Assembly: GCA_947650285.1 (NCBI GenBank)
Contig: CANTFL010001429.1
Span: 248,001 to 312,000, forward strand
DNA length: 64,000 nt
DNA from: Hyaloperonospora brassicae
Lineage: Eukaryota > Oomycota > Peronosporomycetes > Peronosporales > Peronosporaceae
Direction: 5' to 3'
The notes under the pieces are model-generated. The model saw only the letters and a list, made by a program, of their open reading frames with translations. It was not told the DNA's origin and searched no databases. The position numbers and the translations under genes are program-made. The first letter of the stretch is position 1. Every line of letters starts with the position of its first letter. Shown here piece by piece: positions 1-12,044 of the stretch.

Positions 1-3000
1 CATATAATGAGAGCATATGGTGATACGTAAGAAAAAGGGCGCAACACCAAAGATGTATGTCACTGTAAAAAAATTCAAACTCTTGTCTTCTGGGTATGTA
101 ACTCGAATGTACTCTGCGTAGAATTTATAGCACTATTCTAGCTCTATAAGATTGTAAATCTTTATAATTCAACGAAAACATGATGTCGGGCTCAATTAAA
201 AAAGGGAGGGTAGAATTATCGTATGATGTAGGTTAAGTTCATATCAGGATGCATCGACGCAGATATCGTAAGTAGCCGAATGCGTAATCGCTACAAATTG
301 GCAAGTATTGATTTCGGCGAGTCACATACACCTACAACAGTAAGTACCTTCGTGCAATTGCCAACTCTCTTATCCTCTCTAAACCGACAAATAGATTTGG
401 CCCAGATCCTGTAACAGGTGTTCGTGTATTACTATCACAAATCTCTCTTTGTGCGCGTTTAAGTACTGTTTGATGCTTTCACACAGTGTGTTGTCAGCTT
501 CCGCCAAATTGTACCTTCAATGGCAACTATTTTTGCTATGTTATAAGATAAGCCAATGTTGCTGAATAGAGTAATCAAAGATGTGATGCAATGCGAGTAA
601 ATAGTAAAGGGATACCGAAGATGAAGTAAAGTGGGAATGAAAAGAAGAATGCAGCACATGATTAGAAAATCAAAAAATGCTGTATGTATCAAAAAAGCAA
701 ATTTGGCTCACGAAAGGAATAATAAAGGAGTATGCCTTAAGGCATATCCCAGAAAGAAATACTGCAACATCGATACAAAACATATACTGGCATAAACACA
801 TGCTTCGAATCGCATTAGATATCATTCATGTGGTGTTTGGTATGTATACCAATGTCGTATTATAGTAAAATATAACGATTATTCTTGCGGGTAAAGGATG
901 TCGAATCGTCCATTTAAATATTTGCTTTACACGATATAAGATATCGTTGACACACGAAAACCGTTGCATAATAATTTTTTGAAGCGAGGACCACTCTTCT
1001 ATTTCTGCGCAGAGAGACCGTCTTTGTCAAGATATAGCATAATAAAGTTTCATTATATTATACAACAAGTTCGAGTCTTCCCGAGAAGCCCGGCGCACCT
1101 ACGCATGTATGAATAATGTTCTTGACTGCAAAAAAGAAATATCTATGCAGAATAAATTGATTCAAAGGTAAGCATCCAGATCAACGCCATTATCCTATTA
1201 ATTATCAAAAGCTAATTTTGTGTCCATTCCATCCGCATTGCGTGCACCATGACGCGCTTCATAGTTCTTTTGTCCGCATAGATCAATATGATCACCTGCA
1301 ATAGCATAAAATGGTAATGACAAGCTATAATATATTATTTTATCTTGTTGCGTGGTAGATGCTTCCTTAATCCCTCACGCAATCCTGTCAACATCTTCTA
1401 CAGCATTTCCTACGCGCCATTTAGACACTGCATTGCCCCGCCCGTCTATATTCAGCGGTGCCTTCAAGCGATAGCTTCACATCACGACAATGCCAAACTG
1501 TAAGATGTGAAAAATCGACAGAAGCAACATGGATTTACGATTAAATATTGAACAGCACCTATAGGTGAAAGCTCAAGGCGCCAGCGCACCTTATCCTTTT
1601 TGCAGAATGACTTTCGACGGATATAGGTGAGAAGGTACCGATGTTAATACTAAACGAGAAATCACCGGGATACATCTGGGTAAATACTACGAATGAGGTT
1701 TGCTTGAAGTAGGTGTTACAGTATATCGTTTCACCGACCCCGTTGGCCGAGTAGATAAGTACTGGCTCAGGGACTGGGAGGTATGTGGATCGAAACCCGC
1801 GCAGCGGCGGTACGATTACACATCGCCGGAGAGTGGCTAACAAAGCCGGATATAGTGGGTCGTACGCGCACCCGAATATACCATAAACCTTCTCTCTCTA
1901 GTATACATCGTTTTTGCCTTTTCTAATTTTTACAGATCTCGTGATCTATTTTCTACATTCATGAATTATTTGGTGCATATTTTATCTGTCCGTTCAATGA
2001 GCACCCATTCATGTGACTTGGTACCTCCGTCACGAAACGAACGGCAGATGCGAAGTGGCGGATCTTGGATCAGTTGATGCCATAGCATATGGTTTATACA
2101 TTCGTGCAGCTGTCATACATATGTCAATCCAGTTAAGCTCTACTGACTCGCATATTCCAGATCGCGTTCCGTCAGCGCACCCTGTCGATAAGAAGCAATT
2201 TAGCAGCATACAAAAAAGGAAAGAAAAACCAATTTGGCACTCACCTGCATTCCAGCAGTTTATGGGAAAACGTATCACCGTTGGCCCCTTCTGTCATCAT
2301 CGACTGACTTACCCATCAGGACAGAGTGGTGCTCGAGGATCATCGTAGGGACACATATAGGCAAATCAATGAAAGCGAACAGACACGGATGGCCAATCGA
2401 GCGGACATAGCTAAAAGCGGACCTACAAACAGTTGCGTGGGGCACCCTGCACTTGCCCCGGTCTCAAAGTGATACTATTATCCCCTGATCTTGCGATCGA
2501 TCACTCGCACAGCTCAACGCCGCATGTCGAATAGAACGACTAAAGATTGGCACGATGTTTGAACTTGCGCCAATAACCTAGACGCGCAGATGTGATCAGT
2601 CCATCATCAAGAGCCTTAGGAAGCAAGCCTTTGTTTGTAAACGAGAGAGCTACAATCCTAGTGTTATAGTTGTATATCGAGCTAAGGCGACGGCGAAGAT
2701 CGATAATGGCAACGCGCGAGGCCAAGGCAGGTTGGGATTACACATAGCAATGAGCTCAGGGCTTAGCATACCCAGAAATAATATCTTGTGAGGTACCTTG
2801 CGGTACCTCAGCATCCGTTTGGTGCCACGTAAAACTAGAATAAAAGTTGCACAAAGTCACTAGTCGAGGACGCGTGCAAGCCATGGATCATTCGCTCTGA
2901 GTCTGTGCGTGCGCCATACCACTTCGTGACAATAGCGTGGGTCCTGGACCGGTGGATATATGTTTATCGGTGAACACAGCAATTAGTGGTGTATGTGTAA

Positions 3001-4868
3001 GCAGAAGGGTCCAAAGTGTGTCTTTATTCAGAAAGATCAACGGGGTAGACGAGTTATCGAAGAAACGTGCGATGCCGACCATTGGTTGACACATGATCGC
3101 AAAGATATGACAAACACGAGCTTGGAAACCAAAATGCAGCCACGATCGGTATTTACAGAAGCAGCGGTAGTTTCCATGCTTCATGACGGCGTCTCTACGC
3201 AAAGAAGAGCATCGAAAAGTGGCGTTCACCACGAACGATGTCATGGCTTATGCATGCGTCGAGACACTCGACCGCAACTCCATAGAGTCACCAGTGGGGT
3301 ATCCTGTATCTAGCTTGCACCGCCGATTCCTCGTACACTTTCGGTGGCCGTGTGGCCGCGCACGAACGCCGACGGTAGGCGTTCCCTAAGGTTACTCGCC
3401 TTGGCCGACGGCTCTTGGCAGCGTCTGACTAGTCCCCTTCGACATGACGCTAACTGCGCACCTCGTGCTGTCGTGTCGACCTGCCTGTGCTTTTGCACGC
3501 TGTAGCTTAAAGTGGTCTCATGGCTGCACGACGATCATAGCGTCCGCATGTCGGGACGCAAAGCGATTGCTGATGCAAGCACCGCTCCGTGTATGTCACA
3601 GTTGCTCGTTTCCATTTGAGATTCGGTCACGTCGTCCAAGTGATGCAGACGTAGCTGCGCGTTGCTTGACCACATCACTGGAAAGTCCACTGGTGCCAGT
3701 TGGCGTGCAGTAAGTGCAAGAAGTCTTGCAGTCGTTCTATTTGTCCCTCCTCTCGTGATAGCTAAGCTTCTGTCAGCAATTCTGTACACACGGACATCTC
3801 TCGACAACGAGTTCCATCATCGCCCTCGCTTGACGGCAGCACTGCAGCTTTCTCTCTTGATACTACTAGTACGAGACAATCAAAGTCCAATGGTGTGCTA
3901 GCTACGCTCAAGGCTTTCGAGGCACGGCATGTAAACGTCGACGCTTGTCGTCCCATTGTGTGTTCATCCACAAGTCGCTTCTCGTTCGAAATCGTTGAAC
4001 TGCCCCTCGTCCCCGTCCCCCGTTCGACGGACACGAGGAGATCGAGCCAGAAACGTGGACGACCGCAACGCGCGACGCCACCAGCGGGTTGCGCCACGAC
4101 AAAGGGGCCACTCGTCCCCATTGCAGTGTGCGACGTCGCTTTGCATCGCTTGATGAGGAATCCCACTGCCGACACGCGGCACGTGCGGCCATGCGCGAAC
4201 GGATGGCATTCACTGCATCAGGAGCAATCGACAGCGACACTCAAAGTGGTGCACGACCCGACAGCTCTGGACAGAGTCGTCGCAGGTCACCGTTTTGGAT
4301 CGCGCACGAGGAGATAGGCAAACGCACACACGCACGTGTGCAGAACGCCACTTGCTGTACGTCAATCACAGTCGCGTCATGACAAGAGAGAGAGGCAGGA
4401 AGAGATAGAGGCAGGAAGAGATAGACGCCAAGAGGCAGTACGCCATGACCGCTCTAGTCGATGCACGCACGCAGAGGTCACCGCATGGTCTTTGTGCCGA
4501 TCCCTCCCGCTTCCTGTCCCCGTTGCGGCCGACTGCTTCGACGTGGCCAACGCAGGGCCCGCCTATTTCACGCGCGTAGCTTCTTCTACTGGCCCCACGG
4601 CGACGCAGCAAGTCGCGCGCGACTACTGTCGAGGGACCTCAACCAGCGGCAGCACAGCTGCTGCTCCCCGACGATCGGAGCTGTGCTTGCGACTACCGCC
4701 GGGCACCCACTGAAACACCTTCGGCAGACCACCTTCGCCGTCGCATGCCACGAAAAACGTGTGGGCAGCAACAGCGGCTCGACGACCGCGGGCGATCACT
4801 TCCTGGCCGCGTGACCTGCGCGCGCGCAGAGGCTACAGAACCGACCGGCGCGTTCGTCACGTGTCGTT
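1..4868. other. Gene-poor flank, no confident gene
   Basis: No recognisable protein was found. About 1-2400 is AT-rich with only short, codon-random open frames. One 94-codon frame on the minus strand (1559-1843) has no family I recognise. GC rises from about 3300 onward, towards the class V aminotransferase gene. A purine-rich repeat of the type GAGGCAGGAAGAGATA lies at about 4385-4430. A perfect fold-back is listed separately at 2789-2810. Confidence 0.5.
2789..2810. repeat. Perfect 9-bp inverted repeat, 4-nt loop
   Basis: TGAGGTACC, spacer TTGC, GGTACCTCA. The arms are perfect. Nothing coding is recognised on either side, so the role is unknown. Confidence 0.7.
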
Positions 4869-4884
4869 GCTCACTCTTTGATTT
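4869..4884 (+). promoter_or_regulatory. Oomycete initiator-like element
   Basis: GCTCACTCTTTGATTT resembles the oomycete core promoter (GCTCANTYY initiator followed by a CAWTTT flank), with one extra base and a C-to-G change in the flank. It lies about 80-95 bases before the ATG at 4963. The consensus is established for oomycete genes; its use here is inferred. Confidence 0.5.
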
Positions 4885-4962
4885 GCACGCGTGTCGTCGG
4901 CCATACCGCCACATCGACACACATCCACATCCACACGCGGACGCACTTGTCAACTCGCGACA

Positions 4963-7170
4963 ATGGTGTGCTACGACCCCGACGTCGACCGGCGACCGCG
5001 CGCGACGTACCGGTCGCCGTCGGTCTTGACGAAACCACCGCCACCAGCGTCACCTGACCTGGAAAAGCCGCACGCCGCACGCTCAAAGAGGCGGCCGAAG
5101 GCGTCGCGCGAGATCGTCCCGGGGCCGACCACGGCCTCGTCCCTCTCCTCGTCCTTCTGCCTCGAGACGTCGTTCCACATGGACCGCGAGTCGCACGCGC
5201 TGTCGTCGTCGTCGTCGCTCTTGCGCGACCTCGCGGCCAATCTCATCGGCCGCAACGCGCCCTTTGCGTCGCCCTTTGGCCGCAAAGCGCAGGTCTATGC
5301 CGACTACACGGCCAGCGGCAAGTCCCTCGCGTGCATTGAGCGCTTCCTCCGTCGCCACGTCATGCCGACGTACGGCAACACGCACACGACGACGTCCGTC
5401 ACGGGGCTCCAGACCACGTCGTTCCGCGACGAGGCGCGGCAGATCATCGCGCACGCCGTGAACGCCCACGACGCGACGGACGTCGTGCTCTTTGCCGGCC
5501 AGGGCTGCACGAGTGCGATCCATAAGCTCGTGACGGCCTTAGGCGTCCACGACGGCCGCCGCCGGCGCCGCGCGGCCAAACGGCCCGTGGTCTTCACCTG
5601 TCCCTTTGCCCACCACTCGAACCTCTTGCCCTGGCGCGAGAGCCCGTGCGCCGACGAGGTGCCGATCCCCGAAGCCGCGCACGGCGGCGGCTTGGACCTC
5701 GTCGAGCTCGAGCGGCAGCTGCAACGGCACCAGCACCGGCCGCTGAAGATCGGGTCGTTCGCCGCGGCGTCGAACCTCACGGGCCTCTTGCTCGACGTCG
5801 ACCGCGTGTCAAAGCTCCTGCACAAGTACAATGCGCTCGCGTGTTGGGACTACGCCACGTGCGCGCCGTACGTGCCCATGGACATGAACCCCAAGCACGA
5901 CCCCGCGGCCTACAAGGACGCGATCTTCTTCTCGGGCCACAAGTTCGTCGGCGGCCCGGGCTCGCCCGGCGTCCTCGTGGTCAAGAAAGCGGTCGTGTCG
6001 CGAGCCGCTGTGCCGACGATGCCGGGCGGCGGGACGGTCCTCTTCGTCTCGGAGAAGGCCCATCGGTACTTGAAAGACCCGGTCGAGCGCGAAGAGGGCG
6101 GGACGCCCGACATCCTCGGCGCCATCCGCTTGGGCCTCGCGTTTCAGCTCAAGCAGCGCGTGGGGCCGCGGCGGATTCTGGCGCTCGAGCGGCGCCACGT
6201 GCGGCGCGTGCGCGCGTCGCTCGGCCGGAACGCGCACATTGTGCTGCTCGGGCGCCAGACGGACGACGTCGACCAGCTCCCGATCTTCTCCATGCTCTTC
6301 CGCTTCCACGACCGCTTCTTGCACCACAACTTTGTCTGCGCGCTGCTGAACGACCTCTTTGGCGTGCAGGCGCGCGGCGGGTGCCAGTGCGCCGGTCCGT
6401 TCGGCGCGCGGCTGCTCGGGCTCCGTCGGCACCACATTCTCGACATCGGCCGCGCTGTCCTGGACAAGCACGAGATTCTGAAGCCCGGCGTCGCGCGCCT
6501 GAGCTTCCCGTACTTTGCCGACGCGGCCGAAGTCGACTACGTGCTGGCCGCCGTGCACTTTGTGGCCGACCACGGGTGGAAGTTCCTCCCGCAGTACCGC
6601 TTCAGCTGTCGCACGGGCGGGTGGCGCCACGCGTCGAGGGCCGACGTGGCGCTGCCCGACAAGAAGCACTTGTCGGAGATGCAGATCGAAGACGCAACGA
6701 CTGCTGCGACTGCGTCTGGTGGGGCAAATCCCATTGCGGACGTGGCGGCGCACCGGCGACTGAACCTCGAGCAGGCGGCCAAGTGGGGCGACCTCTCGAT
6801 CGAAGAGGCGGCCAAGTCGGTCTTTAGGGAACCGGGCGAGCGCGTGGCCGACTGCTACGAAGGACTGCGGTGGTTTGCCTACCCGAGCGAAGCGGTCGCG
6901 TCGTTTCAAGATCGAGGGGCAAAGCCGCGCCTGACGAGCGAAATCAGCGGTCCCTGTCAACCACAGCGCTACTTTGAGGCAGCGATTCACCACGAGTGGG
7001 ACGGCGTGCCGACGCTCGCGTACATGAAGCGCCACCGCGTTCGGATGACAGCGCAGATGCTGTTGGCTCGGTACTGTATCCCAGGCCAGGGATCGCCGTA
7101 CTTGATCGACATGACGTCGGTCACGGACTCGGACGGCGACAGTGACAGTGACGACGGGGGAGGGCAGTAG
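4963..7170 (+). CDS. Class V aminotransferase / cysteine desulfurase-like protein
   Basis: 735 codons, single exon. PLP-dependent fold type I enzyme of the aminotransferase class V (NifS/IscS-like) family. The fold starts after a low-complexity Ser/Pro/Arg N-terminus of about 95 residues. The likely Schiff-base lysine is K327 in SGHKFVGGPGSPGVL. Other family features are the YADYTASGKS start of the domain, the FAGQGCTSAIHKL phosphate-binding segment and the CWDYATCAPYVPMD cofactor region. A C-terminal extension of roughly 150 residues ends in an acidic Ser/Asp tail. The ATG at 4963 (context CGACAATGG) is preferred to an upstream in-frame ATG at 4891, because it follows the initiator by a normal leader length. 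Substrate is unknown: the fold fits cysteine desulfurases and molybdenum-cofactor-sulfurase-like proteins, but no MOSC domain is visible. Confidence 0.85.
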   Translation: MVCYDPDVDRRPRATYRSPSVLTKPPPPASPDLEKPHAARSKRRPKASREIVPGPTTASSLSSSFCLETSFHMDRESHALSSSSSLLRDLAANLIGRNAPFASPFGRKAQVYADYTASGKSLACIERFLRRHVMPTYGNTHTTTSVTGLQTTSFRDEARQIIAHAVNAHDATDVVLFAGQGCTSAIHKLVTALGVHDGRRRRRAAKRPVVFTCPFAHHSNLLPWRESPCADEVPIPEAAHGGGLDLVELERQLQRHQHRPLKIGSFAAASNLTGLLLDVDRVSKLLHKYNALACWDYATCAPYVPMDMNPKHDPAAYKDAIFFSGHKFVGGPGSPGVLVVKKAVVSRAAVPTMPGGGTVLFVSEKAHRYLKDPVEREEGGTPDILGAIRLGLAFQLKQRVGPRRILALERRHVRRVRASLGRNAHIVLLGRQTDDVDQLPIFSMLFRFHDRFLHHNFVCALLNDLFGVQARGGCQCAGPFGARLLGLRRHHILDIGRAVLDKHEILKPGVARLSFPYFADAAEVDYVLAAVHFVADHGWKFLPQYRFSCRTGGWRHASRADVALPDKKHLSEMQIEDATTAATASGGANPIADVAAHRRLNLEQAAKWGDLSIEEAAKSVFREPGERVADCYEGLRWFAYPSEAVASFQDRGAKPRLTSEISGPCQPQRYFEAAIHHEWDGVPTLAYMKRHRVRMTAQMLLARYCIPGQGSPYLIDMTSVTDSDGDSDSDDGGGQ

Positions 7171-9806
7171 TCATGCGGCGTGTCGAAGTGTCGAGCGAGA
7201 GAGAGAGCGACAGAAGAGAGACAGAAGAGAGAGAGAGAGAGAGAGAGAGAGTATAGGAGGTCGGGTGGTTGTGCATCTCGAGAGGATCATCGAGAGCGAC
7301 CGATAGGCATTTATAGGTATATTGGGATAGCTACTGACTGCAGTGGCTGGTAAGGAGCAGGTGGGCTTTGTCGCTGGGAATGCCCGATCCACTAGCGACC
7401 TGGTAAACGAGTAAGGACTGTTTTCTATCGTCGAGCCTCACCTTTGGACTGCACACGTGAGAATGTGCGGTCAAGACGCTTGGAGAAGACTGGACGGATG
7501 GATCGGATCGAGACCATGAGCACGGCCACGTCCTATGCGATCTGACTACAGGTTTGAACGATCGCACGATCGACCAGTACCGCTTCGTCTGCGACCGTAA
7601 CGTTGCGCTCGACTCGACCTGTTGCTTCCACGCACACTTTGTCCCACTTCTTCTGACGTGCGACTCGCCGTACCACGTGGGACTTGTGGCTGTGGCTGTG
7701 GAGGTGATGTGTGCGTCTTATTGACCATATGAGGACTCGTCGTCTTGACGGTCAAGAACGTATCGAAGTAGTGAGGATGGGTAGTCTATGGAGGGAAGAG
7801 AAGGTTCGGGCGGACGGTAGAGTCGAGATCGCTTCATGTGGTAAGTCTGCTTACGTTTACGATAATGGGGATGGCGAAATGAGCGAAAAAAGATCTGGTG
7901 AGACCGTGACGATGATGGGTCGCGAGCGTAGGACGGCTCACCTTTTGGCAAGTAGTACGTGTCGCTTTCCTTCTCGGACACAATGACAAGACCAAGATAG
8001 CGATACTGAGGAATGGCGAGTGGTGACGATGGAACTACCGACATGCTGGGAATGTATTTGTAACGGAAGACGACCGCCATGAACGAGATGACTGGCAAAC
8101 CCGACATGTGAAAATCTCTCGTTGACCTTATTGTGGTAACACACTGCATCAATAGTAACCGTGCTGCCAGTACTCAGACAGTTCCACACCACTATGTGAT
8201 GGTATGTTCCAGCGCTGTGGCAAGGGAGCGACCATTCAGATGCACTGCAAGACCCCTTCCCTGTCGTGAAGTTGTACGTGCGCTGACCAGCAGACAAGAG
8301 CGCAAGAAGATGCTTGAGGGACCGAGTGCAGTAACTGCACGATATGATGGTCTAGTACTTGTAGATAGCGACGTCGATGCACACCACAAGTAGTCCAATG
8401 GTGTCCTGGCCATGGGACATGGATCGTCAACACCTTGACAAACTTGTGTGCGACGGGATTTGTAGTTCGTATATCGGAGAAGACGGATGTCCGGATGTAT
8501 GGATCTGCAGTTTCGAAAGCAGCTACTTACAAAGCGACACTGAGATCAAGGCAGACCACCGTGCGTCAAGTCGTTGTGATATGCTTAGTGATGGTACCGG
8601 CTGCCGTTGTGGTGTTGTTCAGACGAGATGTAGCAGTGCCCGTGTACGCATCGACAGTTGATCGCCAAATTGAATGGTGATCACAAGTGCATAGTCTGTA
8701 TAAATATGACGTGGAAGAGAGGATGCAAGGGCTATTGCGTGAATCGTACCTCGCACTAAAGCGCTTCAAGGTTTACACGATCTCATTTGCATCTGATCTA
8801 TGACACTAAATGATCAAGAATAACGACCTGCAAGCCAGGGAGGCCCTTATCATGATGCGTATTGCCCCAGTAGAATTATTTCGGTCCCGATAATAGTAGA
8901 CGCAAGCGCATACGTGTGTCATTGCTTGGAAGATGATCGGGACCTGTAGGCAGACAGTGTCAAGCTAAATAGGCGTTTTCCGTTCCTCTGTCGTGTTCGA
9001 CTTGTTGAATGCATTCGCTTTTACGCTATTTTGATTCGATTGCTGCTGGAAATGTAATATTTGAGCTGTCGTATCTTGTGTATGGCATCAATGTGTCAAT
9101 GACTCGCACAACACCTGCAGATGTACAATATGCCATTCATAGTCCATGAAACCATTCTTGGAAAGTATCTCGACGACGTTTGTGTCGTGGTGAAAAGCTA
9201 GAAATGTGTCAATGACCGTGTATGAGTGCCAAATGGGCAAAGATGCCATGTTGTCCGTGACAGAGAATGGGAACCAAACAAATGACGGACACCATTGTAC
9301 AACAGACCTAGGCAAAAGTCTTCAATCTAGCAAAAACAACAACTACCCAACGCTGTGGAACATGTGTCATGAGCGACAGCATGAAAGTGACAAGCTTGGA
9401 GATTAAAAGTCGATGTTGTAGCAGAAAGCAACGGTATGTGATCAGCCATTATTTGAATGATCGGCGAATTTGACTCCATGTCGAGTATCACGACTACTAG
9501 AGCGCAGATGAATATCGTTGATGTGTAAGGTGGGCAGGGAATGGTCCGATAAATCGAGCAAAACGAACTGGTCAAGCCAACTGTGCTGAGCAACTGCATG
9601 CATCCTTGACATACTTATGGGTCCAGCATGCACAACAAGCTTCAGTCTCTACGATCCTGCTGCGCGGCTTGCGATAGTGTTTCGGTAAAAAAATACATGT
9701 GCAGACATCTTGCATCAAGCTGTGCCAAATTCCCCGGCGTACACGTCTTCGATATGACATGCATCGATGTTCGTATACGTTTGATACATTCGCATACGCT
9801 CAGTCC
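7171..9806. other. Intergenic, no confident gene
   Basis: A GA-rich stretch follows the aminotransferase stop (7196-7252) and includes a pure (GA)n run. The rest has only short frames on both strands without recognisable domains. A 90-codon minus frame at 9327-9599 ends in a cysteine cluster (Cys-Cys-Phe-Cys at the stop), but I see no signal peptide or splice structure that would support it. A small palindrome (GTGCAGT-A-ACTGCAC) lies near 8326. Confidence 0.5.
7223..7252. repeat. (GA)n microsatellite
   Basis: Run of GA dinucleotides in the 3' flank of the class V aminotransferase gene, preceded by imperfect GACAGAAGAGA units. Confidence 0.8.
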
Positions 9807-10922
9807 TTAACGTGTGCCGCTTTTGTTGGCAATCACTGCTCCTGGAATATAATCGTCTAAAGACCGTGCTTCAGTTGAGCTGGAAGTCGACTTCGGCTTG
9901 GGCTTGACCATATCAGCGATGGAAACTGGAGCTCCAACACCGTCATCGTCAAGTGATGCTAAGGTTGGAATCCGCACGTCCCGCACCTTTGTATCGTCGA
10001 TGGCGCCGTAGAGGGCGCGAAGAGTGAGGATGTCGCCAGCACTAAGCACCGCCCGTGTTCCGATTTCGGAATCTCGACTGGAATCACAGTGCTGCTCAAC
10101 CGGCTGCACGCAGTTCTTGACCGTCTCGATGTCACAGAACGATTGAAGCGGGTATTGCGGTTTCGGAAAGCATAGACCAGCGCTGCGACCATAGTGCATG
10201 ATGGACTTTGGGTCGTACGGCTTGAGGATAGCTTCGCGACTCGTCTTCTTGGCGTAGTTTTCCGCTGACACAGGCAAGTTCTGGTCCGTGAGCACAATCA
10301 CCTCGCGGTTCCAGTGCGTGTGTTCATGGTACAGGCCCATCGCGTGGCCAATCTCGTGCACGACATTGCCGATCCCGCCAGCAAAGCAGCTCTCACCGAG
10401 GTTCATGATCTGCGGCTTGCCGTCGTTCACGTACCCCACCAAGCCATAACACGCGTCCTCGTTCTGCTCAATGCTCACGTATTTGCCGTTGCACTTGGAC
10501 ACTGGATCACACTCTTGCAACGTCACGTTCACTTCTGCTTTGCTGTAGAGGTCCACAGCGGCATTGATGACCTCGAGCTCGTGGTCAGAGAACGAGCCGT
10601 TTATGCGGTACCACACAATGTGGTCGGGCCAGATATCTTCTCTCAGCATCACGGCCACTCCCAGTCGTCTGCGCTCATGCACGTGCGCGCAGTCGACTTC
10701 GTTACTGTTGATCCAGTGCGGTGCATCCACTAGTCCACGGTCTTCGAAGCAGGTCGCTAGTCCATTGTTGCACCGAGCGTAGATGCTCCCGGGATCATGG
10801 GCCTGGCCGAAGATATACTTGAGACCGCCATGGTCGAGCTGGACGCCTTCAATGTCACAGTCTGCAGGTACTGCACTTGCACGAGTGGCCAATGGGGGCA
10901 ACAGCAGCAACAAGAAACGCAT
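9807..10922 (-). CDS. Secreted astacin-like zinc metalloprotease
   Basis: 371 aa, single exon. Hydrophobic signal peptide at residues 1-17 (Leu-rich, ending Ser-Ala). A cysteine-bearing N-terminal region (about 20-75) precedes the catalytic domain. The zinc site is HEIGHAMGLYHEHTHWNRE, with His189, His193 and His199 as ligands and Glu190 as general base. The Met-turn SIMHYG follows at about residue 240. These are the astacin (M12A) signature elements, so a secreted protein-cleaving enzyme is expected. The C-terminus (about 320-371) is Ser/Lys-rich and low in complexity. It is a paralogue of the protease at 37496-38689. Upstream on the minus strand there is a CCAAT box and a weak TCAGTCC initiator-like sequence. 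Target is unknown; a role at the host interface is inference. Confidence 0.9.
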   Translation of the reverse strand: MRFLLLLLPPLATRASAVPADCDIEGVQLDHGGLKYIFGQAHDPGSIYARCNNGLATCFEDRGLVDAPHWINSNEVDCAHVHERRRLGVAVMLREDIWPDHIVWYRINGSFSDHELEVINAAVDLYSKAEVNVTLQECDPVSKCNGKYVSIEQNEDACYGLVGYVNDGKPQIMNLGESCFAGGIGNVVHEIGHAMGLYHEHTHWNREVIVLTDQNLPVSAENYAKKTSREAILKPYDPKSIMHYGRSAGLCFPKPQYPLQSFCDIETVKNCVQPVEQHCDSSRDSEIGTRAVLSAGDILTLRALYGAIDDTKVRDVRIPTLASLDDDGVGAPVSIADMVKPKPKSTSSSTEARSLDDYIPGAVIANKSGTR

Positions 10923-11693
10923 AACTGTTCCTGAGCACGCAATGCAATTTAGACTCGAGCGCGGACTGACTACTTGGCTCGGATTGGCTGAAATTGCGGG
11001 GTCAAGTGGGCGAAGAGAGTGTAGCTATGTCCTAGTCTAGGCCTTTTGAAAGACGATTACTGTTCGATGCACGTGGGTACAACAGGATGGGTACACGTTA
11101 TCTAGTCGAATTAATGGGTATGTCACCGATACGAGATTGAAGCAGTAGGAAAATAGCTACTGTCACATGTTCATTGATGCATACATCTAAAGTCGCGGTG
11201 GATATACTGTGGTTGCAATATGTGATCGGAGTCGTGAGTTTACGTCGTAATAAGAAGCTCAATCCTAGTGACAAGCTGGCTCAGGTGGCGGAAGAATGGA
11301 CGCGCCTAGTGCTACTTGTCTGTAATCAGCAGAAGCGGTGACGGCTCAGCATCGATGCTAAGCCGAACAATAGTTCAGGGAGTGCAAGAAATGTAAAGCT
11401 TTATTGCGATTGAGTCAAACAAAGATTGCATGACGGTCACTAGGATCAACGTTGGCTCTTTTGCGACCGAGACGTGACGTGGTCGTTAATGAAGATTGAT
11501 GAAATCCCCATTGGTTGGTGTAGCTTGCAGCTTAGCACACGTTCTTGCCGTATGATATGCAAGCAAACGTGTGTATGGGGCACAATGTAAGCTCTTTTCG
11601 TCCAGCCGATTGTGCCATGAGCAAATGCTATCGTCACACCGCACGAACGTCAGCTGTATACACGACAAGACAAAAAAGACGCAGAGATGGCTC

Positions 11694-11791
11694 ATGATTT
11701 CACAAGCTCTGATAGTTGTGATACAATTTTTTTGTTTGCACGTCTGTGCCGCGGTGTCGATTGTTCGTCACGTACCCTTATGTGAACGATG
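11694..11791 (+). CDS. Possible first exon of a small secreted protein
   Basis: Begins with ATG and encodes a short hydrophobic start (MISQALIVVIQFFCLHVCAA) typical of a signal peptide. After 32 codons and two bases (TG) it meets GTGAGC, a plausible donor. No single acceptor is convincing. An AG at 11821 would make an intron of only 30 bases, and one near 11892 about 100 bases. The split-TG phase matches the proposed secreted peptides at 20 kb and 47.4 kb. Weak candidate; chance is possible. Confidence 0.22.
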
Positions 11792-12008
11792 GTGAGCGCC
11801 TTCACAGACTCTCCTGTACAGTTTTTTACGCTATCCCACATATATAAGATATCCGCTTGGATTGCACCGTATGAGCTGCGGATATGCCATAGGAGCTTTT
11901 GGACTTTGGTTGCTTGTCACGTATACATAGTGCTTCGTAAACGTCGATGACATGTCAAATGGCCGTGTAGTGCTCGTGACCACTGGTGACATGTCACGTC
12001 GCCGTGGC

Positions 12009-12044
12009 GTGATTCGTCGCAGTCAATTTACTGCGACGAGTCAC
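12009..12044. repeat. Fold-back, 15-bp stem with one mismatch
   Basis: The core arms TCGTCGCAGT and ACTGCGACGA (12014-12023 and 12030-12039) are perfect around a CAATTT loop. Outer bases GTGA/TCAC extend the stem after one mismatch. It could be a transposon end or a structured transcript. Confidence 0.65.

Noticed and set aside
5304..7035. Several long frames inside the aminotransferase gene
   Set aside because: All are GC-driven shadows of the real frame; codon periodicity and homology support only the + frame from 4963.
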